Notes: generated by a model not told the origin, from the sequence alone. Shown: positions 50,841 to 61,195, counted from the stretch's first letter. The stretch is DNA of 64,000 nt from Leucobacter chromiiresistens (GCF_900102345.1 NZ_FNKB01000001.1:434001-498000), one strand, 5' to 3'. Numbers and translations are program-made.

Positions 50841-51742
50841 CGCACGACCTCCTTGAAGATCTGGGCCAGTGAGGGGGTGATGGGGGCGAAGCGGCGCACC
50901 GCGGCGCCGGGCGCCGCCTGCTGCACAGCGCGGGCGAGCACGGCCTGCGCGGCCGCCGCATCCGGGGCGTCGAAGCGGGCGAAGCCGCCGTCGAGGTGGG
51001 TGACCTCGACGCCGGGCTGGTCGCGCACCCAACCCGCATCGGCCGCGGGCCCCTCCAGCTCGAGCTCGAAGCTGCTCCCCGCGTGCTGGGCGCGCAGGCC
51101 CTCGCGCGAGCCCGAGGCGAGGATCCTGCCCCCGCCGATCACCACGACGTCGTCGCAGAGCCGCTCGACGATGTCGAGCTGATGGGAGGAGAAGAGCACC
51201 GGCGCCCCCTGGGCCGCGTAGTCGCGGAGCACCGCGAGCACGACCTCGACCGCCATGGGGTCGAGCCCGGAGAACGGCTCGTCGAGCACCAGCGCCGACG
51301 GCTCGTGCACGAGCGCCGCCGCGATCTGCGCCCGCTGCTGATTGCCGAGCGAGAGGCTCTCGAGCGTGTCGCCGCCGCGCTCGCCCAGGCCGAGCCGCTC
51401 GATGAGATCGGCCGCAGACTTCTTGGCGGCGGCCGCGCTCATGCCGTGGAGCCGCCCGAGGTAGACGAGCTGCTCGAGCACCTGCATCTTCGGGTAGAGG
51501 CCGCGCTCCTCGGGCATGTAGCCGAAGCGTGCGCGATCGGCGGGGGTGATGGCGGTGCCGTCGAGGCTGACGGTGCCCGCGTCGGCGGAGAGCACCCCGA
51601 GGATGATGCGCATGGTCGTGGTCTTGCCCGCGCCGTTGCCGCCGACGAAGCCGGTCATGCGACCGCCCTCGACGGTGAAGCTCACGTCGTCGAGCACGCG
51701 CCGCTCGCCGAAGCTGCGGGAGACGCCTGCGATGTCGATCAT
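50837..51742 (-). CDS. ABC transporter ATP-binding protein (NatA-like)
   Basis: The 301-residue ATPase has Walker A FVGGNGAGKTTTMRIILG near residue 38, a LSLGNQQRAQIAAALV signature (SLGN replaces SGGQ), Walker B ALVLDEPFSGLDPMAVE and the His in LFSSHQLDIVERL. The C-terminal 80 residues form the accessory domain of antibiotic or sodium exporters. It is divergent from the two-component system at 51892, which probably controls it. Confidence 0.91.
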   Translation of the reverse strand: MIDIAGVSRSFGERRVLDDVSFTVEGGRMTGFVGGNGAGKTTTMRIILGVLSADAGTVSLDGTAITPADRARFGYMPEERGLYPKMQVLEQLVYLGRLHGMSAAAAKKSAADLIERLGLGERGGDTLESLSLGNQQRAQIAAALVHEPSALVLDEPFSGLDPMAVEVVLAVLRDYAAQGAPVLFSSHQLDIVERLCDDVVVIGGGRILASGSREGLRAQHAGSSFELELEGPAADAGWVRDQPGVEVTHLDGGFARFDAPDAAAAQAVLARAVQQAAPGAAVRRFAPITPSLAQIFKEVVR

Positions 51743-51891
51743 CTCGATCCCTTCTGTCGTGTGGTTCCAGCATGGCCGCGGCGCGCGTCGGGCCGCTTCC
51801 CCCGCACGGCTGATTCGCGCTCCGCACGGCGGAGGGCGCCTCCCCCCGGCGGCGGAGGCGCGGCGTCGGCGGTACGCCCTACGCTGGTTCC

Positions 51892-53184
51892 ATGCACGAA
51901 CACGCGGAGTGGAGCCGGCCGAGCCCGGGCCGGAGCGGGCGGCGGGCCGACCTCGTGCTCGCACTGGTGCTCGCGGTCGCCTCGGTGACCACGGCGCTGC
52001 TCTATGCGCGCACCGGCATGTACCCGGGCGCGGCTGAGCCTTGGGTGTGGGCGGTCGGGCTCGGGCTCACGACGCTGCCGCTCGCACTGCGGCGCCGCTA
52101 CCCGGTGCCCGTCGCGCTCGCCGTCTCGGCCGGGTTCTTCATCTGCGGCCAGTTCGGCGTGCCCGAGGTGCTCATCATCAACATCAGCCTCTTCTGCGCG
52201 CTCTACACCGTGGGCGCATGGGAGCGACGGCGCACCCTGGCCCTCTGGGCGCGGGTCGGGATCGGCACGGCCATGATGGTGTGGCTCATCATCGGCCTGA
52301 TCGTCGCATCGTCGAGCACCGAGGCGTTCGAGGGCATCTCGCGCTCCGGCATCTTCTCCGCGTACGCCACCTACGCCGTGATCCAGATCATCACGAACCT
52401 GCTGTACTTCGGCGGCGCCTACTTCTTCGGCGAGCGCTCGTGGCACGCCGCCCGCAACCAGGCGCTGCTCGAGGCGCGCGGGCGCGAGCTCGAGCTCGAG
52501 CGGCAGACGAGCGCCGCCCAGGCCGTCGCGCTCGACCGCCTGTCGATCGCGCGCGAGCTGCACGACGTGGTCGCGCACCACGTCTCCGTGATGGGCATCC
52601 AGGCCGCGGCGGCGCGGCGCACCCTGGAGCGCGACCCCGCCCGCTCGGCGGCCGCGCTCGGCGTCGTCGAGGAGAGCGCGGGCACCGCCGTCGACGAGCT
52701 GCGGCGCCTCCTGCTCACGCTGTGCGATCCCGCGAAAGAGGCGTCGGCGCCCACGACGATCGGCGTGGCCCACCTCGCCGAGCTCGTCGCCGACGCGCAG
52801 AGCTCGGGCACCCCCGCGACGCTCATCGTCGCCGGCGAGCCGAGACCGATTCCCATGCTCGTCGACGTCGCGCTCTACCGCGTCGTGCAGGAGGCGCTGA
52901 CGAACATCCGCAAGCACGCCGGGCGCGGCGCCGCCGCCGAGGTGCGGCTCCGCTTCGGCGAGGAGTCGGTCGAGGTCGAGGTATCCGACGACGGCGTGCG
53001 GCAGGAGCTGAGCCAGCGCTCGCGGGGCTCGGGCCTCGGCCTCCGCGGCATGCGCGAACGGGTCGGGGCCGTCGGCGGCACCGTGTTCGCCGGGCGGCGC
53101 GAGCGGGGCGGCTTCCTCGTGCGGGCCGCCGTGCCGATCGCGCCTGCGACCTCCGCTTCGCCCACGGCCACCCCGGTCGGCTGA
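51892..53184 (+). CDS. sensor histidine kinase, NarL/DesK-like type
   Basis: The 430-residue protein has about five membrane segments in residues 20-185, the HisKA_3 dimerisation motif LSIARELHDVVAHHVSVMG with the phospho-acceptor His, and a C-terminal ATPase (LYRVVQEALTNIRKHAG, SGLGLRGMRERVGAVGG). It autophosphorylates and signals to the response regulator 26 bp downstream. The divergent ABC exporter suggests it responds to membrane or antibiotic stress. Confidence 0.92.
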   Translation: MHEHAEWSRPSPGRSGRRADLVLALVLAVASVTTALLYARTGMYPGAAEPWVWAVGLGLTTLPLALRRRYPVPVALAVSAGFFICGQFGVPEVLIINISLFCALYTVGAWERRRTLALWARVGIGTAMMVWLIIGLIVASSSTEAFEGISRSGIFSAYATYAVIQIITNLLYFGGAYFFGERSWHAARNQALLEARGRELELERQTSAAQAVALDRLSIARELHDVVAHHVSVMGIQAAAARRTLERDPARSAAALGVVEESAGTAVDELRRLLLTLCDPAKEASAPTTIGVAHLAELVADAQSSGTPATLIVAGEPRPIPMLVDVALYRVVQEALTNIRKHAGRGAAAEVRLRFGEESVEVEVSDDGVRQELSQRSRGSGLGLRGMRERVGAVGGTVFAGRRERGGFLVRAAVPIAPATSASPTATPVG

Positions 53185-53210
53185 TCCCGCTTCCACTCCG
53201 AAAGGTGCCC

Positions 53211-53942
53211 ATGATCCGCGTCCTCCTCGTCGACGACCAAGCGCTGGTGCGCTCGGGCTTCCGCATCATCCTCGAGTCGGAGCCCGACATCGAGGTCGTC
53301 GGCGAGGCCGAGAACGGGCAGGTCGCAGTCGCGCTCGCCTCCGAACTCCGCCCCGACGTCATCTGCATGGATGTCGAGATGCCCGTGCTCACCGGCATCG
53401 AGGCATCGCGCCGCATCCTCTCGCCCGACGGCGGGCCGGGAGCCGCGAGCGAGCCGAGGCCCGCGATCCTCGTGCTCACCACCTTCGGGCACGAGCAGTA
53501 CCTCTTCGACGCACTCGCCGCCGGTGTGAGCGGGTTCCTGCTGAAGACCGCGCGCGCCGAGCAGCTCATCGACGCCGTGCGCTCGCTCGCCGCGGGCGAC
53601 GCGCTGCTCGGACCCGACGTGACCCGCGCCGTCATCGAACGGGTCTCGGCCGCCCCGGGCAGCGGCGCCGCGCCTCTGCACGATGCGGCGTTGGAGGGCT
53701 CCGGCGATCCGGCGCCGATCACGGTGCCCGACGCCGCCGACGCCGCGATGGCTGCGGCCGGGCTCACCGAACGGGAGCGCGAGGTGCTCGCCCTCGTGGC
53801 GGAGGGGAAGTCGAACGCCGAGATCGCGGCGGCGCTGTTCCTCGGCGAGGCGACGATCAAGACCCACGTCTCGAACCTGCTGCAGAAGCTCGGCGTGCGC
53901 GACCGCATTCAGGCGGTCGTGTGGGCGCACACCCGCTCGTAG
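53211..53942 (+). CDS. LuxR-type response regulator
   Basis: The 243-residue protein has a receiver domain (IRVLLVDDQALVRSGFRI, phospho-acceptor Asp in DVICMDVEMPVLTGIE, Lys in GFLLKTARAEQ) and a C-terminal LuxR helix-turn-helix (LTEREREVLALVAEGKSN, ATIKTHVSNLLQKLGV). An extended linker of about 45 residues rich in Ala, Gly and Pro joins them. An AAAGG site precedes the ATG. It is the partner of the kinase. Confidence 0.93.
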   Translation: MIRVLLVDDQALVRSGFRIILESEPDIEVVGEAENGQVAVALASELRPDVICMDVEMPVLTGIEASRRILSPDGGPGAASEPRPAILVLTTFGHEQYLFDALAAGVSGFLLKTARAEQLIDAVRSLAAGDALLGPDVTRAVIERVSAAPGSGAAPLHDAALEGSGDPAPITVPDAADAAMAAAGLTEREREVLALVAEGKSNAEIAAALFLGEATIKTHVSNLLQKLGVRDRIQAVVWAHTRS

Positions 53943-54018
53943 CGCGCGGGTGTCCGGGGGCGGGCGGGGGCCGGCGGCGCACGGCGTTCGTGGAGGGCGC
54001 GTCGATAGGATTCGGCTC

Positions 54019-54357
54019 ATGACGAACGCCTCGGGAATCGGCCGCGCCTACGCCTGGATCGCCTTCGTGGAGGCGTTCACGTGGGCGGGGCTGCTCGTCG
54101 GCATGTTCCTGAAGTACATCACGGAGACGACGCCCATCGTGGTCACCATCTTCGGATCGCTGCACGGCGCCGCCTTCATCACCTACGGCCTGATCACCAT
54201 CGCGGCGGCGATCCGAATGCGCTGGTCGTGGTTCGTCGCACTGCTCGCCCTCGCGGCGTCCATCCCGCCGCTCTGCACCATCCCGATGGAGATCTGGTTG
54301 CGCCGCACCGGCCGCCTGGCTGCGGCCGAGCCCGCGGCGGCGCCCGCCGTCGCCTGA
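54019..54357 (+). CDS. DUF3817 family membrane protein
   Basis: The 112-residue protein has three hydrophobic segments, starting near residue 12 (AYAWIAFVEAFTWAGLLVGM), with GSLHGAAFITYGLITIAAA and FVALLALAASIPPLCTIPME. This pattern is that of DUF3817 (YdzA-like) actinobacterial inner-membrane proteins of unknown function. It is converging with the LacI-type gene. Confidence 0.8.
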   Translation: MTNASGIGRAYAWIAFVEAFTWAGLLVGMFLKYITETTPIVVTIFGSLHGAAFITYGLITIAAAIRMRWSWFVALLALAASIPPLCTIPMEIWLRRTGRLAAAEPAAAPAVA

Positions 54358-54406
54358 TCCGACGCCGCCCGCCCCGCCCGGCCGGCCCCGCCCCGCCCGC
54401 ACTCCG

Positions 54407-54466
54407 GAGCGGGGTCACTTTTCGTGGGTGTCGCGCGTCCGACACGCACGAAAAATGACCCCGCTC
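54407..54466. repeat. palindromic element A (bidirectional terminator-like)
   Basis: Outer arms GAGCGGGGTCA/TGACCCCGCTC enclose TCGTG/CACGA and GTGTCG/CGACAC, giving a 60-base near-perfect hairpin. With element B it fills the gap of 312 bp between two converging genes (54358-54669). The rest of that gap is GC-rich simple sequence, with a 13-bp CGGCGGCACGGCG pair at 54591-54616; no gene is visible. Confidence 0.75.
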
Positions 54467-54491
54467 GCACGGTTGGCGGGGGGCAGAGCGC

Positions 54492-54559
54492 AGCGGGGTC
54501 GGTTTCGGAGCGTGTCGGGCACGACGTACGGCGCGACACGCTCCCGAAGTGACCCCGCT
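54492..54559. repeat. palindromic element B
   Basis: Arms AGCGGGGTC/GACCCCGCT with TTTCGGAGCGTGTCG against CGACACGCTCCCGAA inside. It shares its outer arms with elements A and C but has a different loop. Confidence 0.75.
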
Positions 54560-54669
54560 CGCAGGAGAGGAGAGGAGGAGAGGAGCGACGCGGCGGCACG
54601 GCGCGGCGGCACGGCGCGGCGGAGAGGCGCGGCGCGGCGCGACGCCGACGATGCAGACGCGACGGCGCC

Positions 54670-55683
54670 TCAGGCGCCGCCCACCGTCGAGGCGCGCACC
54701 ACGAGCTCGGGCGTGAACTCGATCTGCTCGCGCACCGCGTCGGCACCGGCCCGCGCCTCCGAGAGCAGCAGCCCGACCGCGGTCGCGCCGATCTCCACCG
54801 CCGGCTGCCGCACCGACGTGATCGGCACCACGGCGGCGCTCGCGAAGTCGATGTCGTCGTAGCCGATGAGCGCGATGTCCTCGGGCACGCGCAGCGATCC
54901 GGTCATGACGAGCGCCTGCAGCACGCCCATCGCGAGCAGGTCGTTGGCGGCGAAGACGGCGTCGGGCCGCCGCTCGGCGGGGAGCGCGAGGATCTCCTCG
55001 GCGATCCGGCGCCCCTCGAGCACGCTCAGCGCCTGCGTCTCGCGCACTTCGAGCGTGGCGTCGGCGACCTCGGCGACCACGGAGCGGGCCCCGTTCACGC
55101 GGTCGGAGACCTGCTTGATGCCGAGCGGGCCGCCGACGAACGCGATGCGGCGGCGCCCCTGCTCGAGCAGGTGGCGGGCGGCGATGCGGCCGCCTTCGAT
55201 GTCGTCCACCGACACGGAGGAGAAGGATCGGTCGCTCGATCCGCGGTCGACGAGCACGACGGGGATGCCGGCCTGGCGCAGCCGCCAGAGCTGGGTGAGG
55301 TCGGTGTCGACGGGCGAGATGAGCACGCCGGCGACGCGGTGCTCCTCGAACATCTCGAGGATGCTGTGCTCGCGCTGCGGCGAGTCGTCGCTGCCGCCCA
55401 TGAGCACCGTGTACCCGTCGTCGATGGCGCGCCGCTGCGCCCCGTGCGCCAGGTCCATGAAGAAGGGGTTGCGGGTGTCGAGCACGACGAGGCCGAAGCT
55501 GCTGCTGCGGCCGGCCCGCAGTTGCCGCGCCGCGTCGTTGCGCACGAAGCCGAGCTGCTCGATCGCCTGCGTGACGCGGGCGACGGTGGCGGGGGCGACG
55601 ATCTCGGGGCGATTGAGCACGTTCGAGACCGTGCCCACCGACACCCCCGCCTCGCGGGCGACGTCGCGGATGCTCGCGGCCAT
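54670..55683 (-). CDS. LacI family regulator of the rhamnose genes
   Basis: The 337-residue repressor has an N-terminal LacI helix-turn-helix (SIRDVAREAGVSVGTVSNVLNRPE) and a periplasmic-binding-like effector domain (VLISPVDTDLTQLWRLRQAG, ALIGYDDIDFASAAVVPITS). It is divergent from the rhamnose ABC importer, and two TTGAAACG-type operators lie in the gap. Rhamnose or a metabolite is the likely inducer. The ATG at 55683 is favoured by AAGGG; an upstream in-frame Met (55698) is weaker. Confidence 0.9.
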   Translation of the reverse strand: MAASIRDVAREAGVSVGTVSNVLNRPEIVAPATVARVTQAIEQLGFVRNDAARQLRAGRSSSFGLVVLDTRNPFFMDLAHGAQRRAIDDGYTVLMGGSDDSPQREHSILEMFEEHRVAGVLISPVDTDLTQLWRLRQAGIPVVLVDRGSSDRSFSSVSVDDIEGGRIAARHLLEQGRRRIAFVGGPLGIKQVSDRVNGARSVVAEVADATLEVRETQALSVLEGRRIAEEILALPAERRPDAVFAANDLLAMGVLQALVMTGSLRVPEDIALIGYDDIDFASAAVVPITSVRQPAVEIGATAVGLLLSEARAGADAVREQIEFTPELVVRASTVGGA

Positions 55684-55752
55684 GGCGTGACCCTTCACTC
55701 AAGATTCGTACAGCACTGCGTTTCGGAGCAGTCTACCGATCGCACCACCCTT

Positions 55753-55766
55753 TTGAAACGCTTCAA
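55753..55766. promoter_or_regulatory. LacI-type operator, repressor-proximal
   Basis: TTGAAACGCTTCAA, a near-perfect palindrome with the central CG of LacI-family sites. It lies 69 bp from the repressor start. Confidence 0.75.
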
Positions 55767-55840
55767 TAACGACTGCGAAACCGACTCGACATCGACTTGA
55801 CTCATTCGCGACCCGCGCCATAAACTCGCCTCAACCGCGA

Positions 55841-55854
55841 TTGAAACGATTCAC
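55841..55854. promoter_or_regulatory. LacI-type operator, transporter-proximal
   Basis: TTGAAACGATTCAC, the same core as the site at 55753 and 88 bp away. It is 51 bp before the ATPase gene; a pair of sites allows looping repression. Confidence 0.7.
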
Positions 55855-55905
55855 AGCGAGGATCGCGCACCACCCCCGACATGCCCTTCCGATGGCAGGA
55901 AGTCC

Positions 55906-57444
55906 GTGAGTTCAATGAAGAAACCACCCACCGGCGCACCGCTGCTCGAGCTGCGCGGCGTCGCCAAGGCCTTCGGCCAGGTGATCGCACTGCGCGACAG
56001 CACGCTCGCGCTCCACCCCGGGTCGATCCACGCGCTCGTCGGCGAGAACGGCGCGGGCAAGTCTACGCTGGTGAAGATCATCGCCGGCCTCTACCGCCGC
56101 GACAGCGGAGAGTTCCTGTACGACGGCGAGAGCGTCGACTTCTCGACGACCGCCGAGTCGAAGGCCGCCGGAATCGCGGTCATCTACCAGGAGCCCACCC
56201 TCTTCCCCGACCTGTCGGTCACCGAGAACATCTTCATGGGCCGCCAGCCGCGCGGCCGATTCGGGCGCATCGACCGCGGCGCCATGCGAACCGAGGTCGA
56301 GTCGCTGTTCGCCCGCCTCGGCGTCGCCATGGACCCCGATCGCACCGCCGACGGCCTCTCCATCGCCGACCAGCAGATGATCGAGATCGCCAAGGCCATC
56401 TCGCTCGACGCGCGCGTGCTCATCATGGACGAGCCCACTGCCGCGCTGTCGGGCGTCGAGGTCGACCGCCTCTTCCAGGTGGCCCGGGCGCTCCGCGACG
56501 AGGGGCGCGCGCTCGTCTTCATCTCGCACCGCTTCGACGAGGTGTTCGCGCTCTGCGACACCATCACGGTGATGCGCGACGGCAGCTACGTGTCGACGCG
56601 CGCCATCGCCGAGACCGACCCCGACAGCGTCGTCGCCGAGATGGTGGGGCGCGAGATCACCGACCTCTTCCCGAAGCTCGAGACCGAGGTCGGCGAGCCG
56701 CTGCTCGTGGTCGAGGGGCTCACGAGCCCGGGCGTCTTCAGCGACATCAGCTTCACCGTGCGCGCCGGCGAGATCGTCGGGCTCGCGGGTCTCGTGGGCG
56801 CGGGGCGCAGCGAGGTCGCCCGCGCCGTGTTCGGCGTCGACCCGTACCGCAGCGGCACCGTCACCGTCGCCGGCACCCGCGTGCCCAGGAACAAGCCGAC
56901 CGCGGCGATGCGCGCCGGGCTGGCGCTCGTGCCCGAGGATCGCCGCAAGCAGGGCCTCGTGCTCGACTCGAGCGTGGGGCGCAACACGACCTCCGTGATC
57001 CTCGACTCGATCGCGAAGCTCGGCCTCGTCACCACGGGGGCTGAGAACCGCGCCGCGCGCCCCTGGTCGGAGAAGCTCGAGGTGAAGGCGAACGCGCTGA
57101 CCACGATCGCCGGCACCCTGTCGGGCGGCAACCAGCAGAAGGTCGTGCTCGGCAAGTGGCTCGCCACCGACCCGCGCGTGCTCATCATCGACGAGCCGAC
57201 GCGCGGCATCGACGTCGGCACCAAGTCCGAGGTGCACCGGCTGCTGTCGACGCTCGCCAGCCAGGGCATGGGCGTGCTCATGATCTCGAGCGAGCTGCCC
57301 GAGGTGCTCGGCATGGCCGACCGCGTGCTCGTCATGCACGAGGGGCGCATCACCGCGGCCATCGATCGCGAGGCGGCGACGCAGGAGAACGTCATGCGCG
57401 CGGCCACCCACAGCTCGAGCACGGAATCGGAGCACGCCGCATGA
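55906..57444 (+). CDS. rhaT: rhamnose ABC importer ATPase, two ABC domains
   Basis: The 512-residue protein is RbsA-like. The first domain has Walker [19 protein letters not shown], signature [15 protein letters not shown] and Walker [16 protein letters not shown]. The second has the usual degenerate [19 protein letters not shown] and [19 protein letters not shown]. The start is a GTG at 55906 with AGGA five bases upstream; an ATG nine bases later is possible. Rhamnose is inferred from downstream RhaM and RhaI. The symbol follows the rhizobial rhaSTPQ scheme. Confidence 0.88.
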   Translation: MSSMKKPPTGAPLLELRGVAKAFGQVIALRDSTLALHPGSIHALVGENGAGKSTLVKIIAGLYRRDSGEFLYDGESVDFSTTAESKAAGIAVIYQEPTLFPDLSVTENIFMGRQPRGRFGRIDRGAMRTEVESLFARLGVAMDPDRTADGLSIADQQMIEIAKAISLDARVLIMDEPTAALSGVEVDRLFQVARALRDEGRALVFISHRFDEVFALCDTITVMRDGSYVSTRAIAETDPDSVVAEMVGREITDLFPKLETEVGEPLLVVEGLTSPGVFSDISFTVRAGEIVGLAGLVGAGRSEVARAVFGVDPYRSGTVTVAGTRVPRNKPTAAMRAGLALVPEDRRKQGLVLDSSVGRNTTSVILDSIAKLGLVTTGAENRAARPWSEKLEVKANALTTIAGTLSGGNQQKVVLGKWLATDPRVLIIDEPTRGIDVGTKSEVHRLLSTLASQGMGVLMISSELPEVLGMADRVLVMHEGRITAAIDREAATQENVMRAATHSSSTESEHAA

Positions 57445-58472
57445 GCGCGACCACCCTGAATGCCCCCGGCGTCGGATTCGGCGCGATCGTCGGGCGACTG
57501 ACCCGGGCGCGGGAGGCGAGCATCCTGCTCGCCGTACTGCTCGTCGTCGCCGCTGCCACGATCAAGAACCCCAACTTCCTGTTCTCCACCGACGGCTACC
57601 GCGACCTGTGGCTGACGCCCTCGCTGCTCCTCCTCGTCGCCGTCGGCCAGGCGGTCGTGCTGATCACCCGCAACGTCGACCTGTCGGTCGGTTCGATCCT
57701 CGGCCTGAGCGCGTACCTCACCGGTCGCCTCTTCATCGACCTGCCGGGGGTGCCCGCCATCGTCGTCGTCGTGATCGCGATCGTGTTCGGCGGCCTGCTG
57801 GGGCTGATCAACGGCGCGCTCGTCGCCTTCGCGAAGGTGCCGGCGCTCGTGATCACCCTCGGCACGATGTACGCGTTCCGCGGCATCAACGTGCTGTGGA
57901 CGGGGTCGGATCGCATCAACGCCTCCGACATGCCGCGCGGCTTCCTCGCGCTCGGCACCGCCCAGGTGCTCACCATCCCGGTGCTCACCATCATCGCCGT
58001 CGTCGTGCTGATCGCGGTGGCCTGGTGGATGAAGAACACGCGGGGCGGGCGCGAGTGCTACGCGATCGGATCGGATCCCGACGCGGCCCAGCTCTACGGC
58101 CTGCCCGTCACCCGCCGCGTGCTCACCGCGTTCGTGCTCTCGGGCGCGCTCTCCGGGTTCGCCGGCGTGCTGTACGCGGCGCGCTACGGCACCATCAACT
58201 CGCAGGCGGGCGCCGGCTGGGAGTTCGACGCGATCGGCGCTGCCGTGATCGGCGGCGTCGCGATCTTCGGCGGCGTCGGATCGGTGTGGGGCGCGGCGAT
58301 CGGCGCGGCGCTGCTCATGACCATCAACCGTGCGCTCCCCGTGCTCGGCGTGCCCGACTTCTGGCAGCGCGCCGTGGTCGGCGTGCTCATCATCGGCGCC
58401 ATCGTGCTCGACCGTGTGCTCTCGCTCCGGCAGCACCGCAAACTCATCGAAGAACGGGAGACGCAGCGATGA
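57441..58472 (+). CDS. rhaP: rhamnose ABC importer permease 1
   Basis: The 343-residue membrane protein has 8-10 segments and the conserved [40 protein letters not shown] and [20 protein letters not shown]. It forms a heterodimeric channel with the next permease. Its ATG overlaps the ATPase stop by 4 bp. Confidence 0.9.
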   Translation: MSATTLNAPGVGFGAIVGRLTRAREASILLAVLLVVAAATIKNPNFLFSTDGYRDLWLTPSLLLLVAVGQAVVLITRNVDLSVGSILGLSAYLTGRLFIDLPGVPAIVVVVIAIVFGGLLGLINGALVAFAKVPALVITLGTMYAFRGINVLWTGSDRINASDMPRGFLALGTAQVLTIPVLTIIAVVVLIAVAWWMKNTRGGRECYAIGSDPDAAQLYGLPVTRRVLTAFVLSGALSGFAGVLYAARYGTINSQAGAGWEFDAIGAAVIGGVAIFGGVGSVWGAAIGAALLMTINRALPVLGVPDFWQRAVVGVLIIGAIVLDRVLSLRQHRKLIEERETQR

Positions 58473-59539
58473 CCGCTCAGACCACCGTCACCACCTCCAC
58501 GACGAGCCTGCGCCCCATCGCGGACTACGACCGCCCGCTGTGGCAGCGCCTCCTCCTCACCCGGGAGAGCGCGATCATCGCCCTCGTCGTCATCGTCGTC
58601 GTCTTCGCGAGCATCGTGGTGCCGAACTTCGGCAGCAAGATCACGATGACGTACCTGCTGCTCGACATCTTCCCGATCCTCATCATCGCGCTGCCGATGA
58701 CCGCGATCATCGTGACGGGCGAGATCGACCTGTCGGTCGCGAGCATCGTGGGCCTGTCGAGCGTGCTCACCGGGGTGCTCACGCAGGCGGGCGTGCCGTT
58801 CGGGCTGACCATCGTGCTCGCCCTCGCCGCCGGCCTCCTCGCGGGCGTCATCAACGGGTTCCTCATCACCGCCGTGGGCCTCCCCTCGCTCGCGGTGACG
58901 ATCGGCACACTCGCGCTCTTCCGTGGCATCGCCGTCGGCCTGCTCGGCACCACCGCCGTCACCGAGTTCCCCGAGTTCTGGACGGACCTGGCGAAGGAGA
59001 AGATCGGCTCGACCGGCATCCCGGTCGTGATGATCCTCTTCGTCGTGCTGGCGATCGCGTTCGCCATTCTGCTGCACTTCACGAAATTCGGCCGCGGCGT
59101 CTTCGCGATCGGCCTCTCCCCCGAGGCGGCCCGCTTCTCGGGCGTCGACGTGGCCCGCACCAAGATGCTGCTCTACGTGCTCAGCGGCGCGGTGTCGGCC
59201 CTCGCCGGCATCTACTTCACGCTGCGCTACGGCAGCGCCCGCGGCGACAACGCGACCGGCATGGAGCTGCAGGTCATCGCGGCCGTGCTGCTCGGCGGCG
59301 TGTCGATCTTCGGCGGCCGCGGCGCCCTGCACGGGGTGATCGCCGGCGTCGTGCTGATCGGCGTGCTCGGCAGCGCCCTGCGCCTCGCGAACGTCACCTC
59401 CGACGTGATCAACATCATCACCGGAGCGCTGCTGATCGCCGCCGTCATCTCGACGAGCGTGATCGCCGCCGTCAAGAACCGGCGGAGAACCGGGAGAAAG
59501 CTGCAGATCGCCGGCGCCCGGGCCGCGACGACGGCCTGA
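58469..59539 (+). CDS. rhaQ: rhamnose ABC importer permease 2
   Basis: The 356-residue permease has the same pattern: IIVTGEIDLSVASIVGLSSV, IGLSPEAARFSGVDVARTKM and VLLGGVSIFGGRGALHGVIA. It is paralogous to the preceding permease and overlaps it by 4 bp (ATGA). The C-terminus is short and basic (NRRRTGRKLQ). Confidence 0.9.
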   Translation: MTAQTTVTTSTTSLRPIADYDRPLWQRLLLTRESAIIALVVIVVVFASIVVPNFGSKITMTYLLLDIFPILIIALPMTAIIVTGEIDLSVASIVGLSSVLTGVLTQAGVPFGLTIVLALAAGLLAGVINGFLITAVGLPSLAVTIGTLALFRGIAVGLLGTTAVTEFPEFWTDLAKEKIGSTGIPVVMILFVVLAIAFAILLHFTKFGRGVFAIGLSPEAARFSGVDVARTKMLLYVLSGAVSALAGIYFTLRYGSARGDNATGMELQVIAAVLLGGVSIFGGRGALHGVIAGVVLIGVLGSALRLANVTSDVINIITGALLIAAVISTSVIAAVKNRRRTGRKLQIAGARAATTA

Positions 59540-59644
59540 CGCGCCGGTCCGTCTCCCCGATCAGCGACCCGACTCCCCAGAAGACCTCCACGACCACCCA
59601 CACCCAACCCCGCACCGCGGGGCGATGAAAGGAAACGACGAACG

Positions 59645-60685
59645 ATGTGGTTCCAGAACAATAAGAAGAAGGCCGGCGCGGTGCTCGCGCTGGCGGCCAC
59701 CGCGGCACTGCTGCTCTCGAGCTGCTCAGGCGGCGACGCCGGCGGCGGCTCGGAGGGCGGCTCCGAGGGATCCGGCGCGAGCATCACGTTCCTGCCGAAG
59801 AACCTCGGCAACCCCTACTTCGACACCTCGAGCAAGGGCGGCAAGGCCGCGGTCGAGGCGTTCGGCGGCACCTTCAGCGAGGTCGGCCCCACCGAGGCCA
59901 CGCCCGACGCGCAGGTCAGCTTCATCAACACGGCGACCCAGCAGGGCGTCGGCGCGCTCGCCATCTCGGCGAACGACCCGAAGGCGATCTGCGACGCCGT
60001 CAACGAGGCCCGCGACAACGACGTGAAGGTCGTCACATTCGACTCCGACACCAGCGCCGACTGCCGCGACCTGTTCGTGAACCAGGCCGACGCCGCGGGC
60101 ATCGCCCAGGTGCAGGTCGACATGATCACCGAGCAGATCGGCGACGAGGGCCAGATCGCCGTGCTCTCGGCCGCCGCCAACGCCACGAACCAGAACGCCT
60201 GGATCGACCTCATGAAGGAGGAGCTCGAGGCCAACCACCCCGACGTCGAGCTCGTCGAGGTCGTCTACGGCGACGACGACGACCAGACGTCGTTCGACAA
60301 GACCGCCGCGCTGCTGCAGACCTACCCGGAGCTCAAGGGCATCGTCTCGCCGACGACCGTCGGCATCGCGGCCGCCGCGCGCTACCTGTCGACCTCCGAC
60401 GCCAAGGGCGAGGTCGCACTGACCGGCCTCGGCACGCCGAACCAGATGCGCGAGTACGTCGAGGACGGCACCGTCACCGAGTTCGCGCTCTGGAACCCCG
60501 AGGATCTCGGCTACCTCACCGCTTACGCCGCCAACGCGCTCGCCACCGGCGAGATCGAGGGCGCCGAGGGCGACACCTTCGAGGCCGGCGACCTCGGCGA
60601 GTACACCGTCGGCGAGGACGGCGTCGTGCTGCTCGGCGACCCGTTCCGCTTCAACGCGGAGAACATCGACGACTTCGACTTCTGA
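59645..60685 (+). CDS. rhaS: rhamnose ABC importer substrate-binding lipoprotein
   Basis: The 346-residue protein has a lipoprotein signal (LAATAALLLSSCSGG), a linker rich in Gly and Ser, and a type I periplasmic binding fold: ITFLPKNLGNPYFDTSSKGG, VGALAISANDPKAICDAVNE, VTFDSDTSADCRDLFVNQAD and LTGLGTPNQMREYVEDGTV. An AAAGGAAA site precedes the ATG. It follows the permeases by 105 bp. Confidence 0.9.
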   Translation: MWFQNNKKKAGAVLALAATAALLLSSCSGGDAGGGSEGGSEGSGASITFLPKNLGNPYFDTSSKGGKAAVEAFGGTFSEVGPTEATPDAQVSFINTATQQGVGALAISANDPKAICDAVNEARDNDVKVVTFDSDTSADCRDLFVNQADAAGIAQVQVDMITEQIGDEGQIAVLSAAANATNQNAWIDLMKEELEANHPDVELVEVVYGDDDDQTSFDKTAALLQTYPELKGIVSPTTVGIAAAARYLSTSDAKGEVALTGLGTPNQMREYVEDGTVTEFALWNPEDLGYLTAYAANALATGEIEGAEGDTFEAGDLGEYTVGEDGVVLLGDPFRFNAENIDDFDF

Positions 60686-60811
60686 GTCGTCGCGGCGGGG
60701 GATGCTGACCGGGCAGGATCAGGATCCCCCACCGCCCCGCCCCGCCGATCCTCGGCACCCCCGACCCGCGCACCCGCCCCGCCCCGCTTCCGACCGCCCT
60801 GGAGGAACCCC

Positions 60812-61165
60812 GTGAGAGTCTGCTTCCAGATGCAGGTCAAGCCCGACCGCCTCGAGGCGTACGCCGAGCACCACGCCGCAGTCCGGCCCGACATGCTGCA
60901 GGCGATCGCCGACGCGGGGCGCCGCAACTACTCCCTCTTCCTCCGCCCCGACGGGCTGCTCATCGGCTACTACGAGACCGACGACGACGACGCCGCCCAA
61001 CGGGCGCTCGCAGCCGACCCCCGCACCGCCGCGTGGGAGGCGCAGATGGCCGACTACTTCGTCGCCTCGACCGGCCGCCCCGACCAGGATGCCCCCAGAC
61101 TCACCGAGGTGTTCCACCTCGAAGACCAACTCGCGCGCCACCACGCGGGCTCGAATCGCGCATAG
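60812..61165 (+). CDS. rhaM: L-rhamnose mutarotase
   Basis: The 117-residue protein has RVCFQMQVKPDRLEAYAEHH, PDMLQAIADAGRRNYSLFLR and the end VFHLEDQLA, typical of RhaM/RhaU. It interconverts rhamnose anomers, feeding the beta form to the isomerase. The start is a GTG at 60812, directly after GGAGGAACCCC. It is 30 bp before rhaI. Confidence 0.92.
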   Translation: MRVCFQMQVKPDRLEAYAEHHAAVRPDMLQAIADAGRRNYSLFLRPDGLLIGYYETDDDDAAQRALAADPRTAAWEAQMADYFVASTGRPDQDAPRLTEVFHLEDQLARHHAGSNRA

Positions 61166-61195
61166 CGCAGCACCAGACAGAAAGCGCACACCACC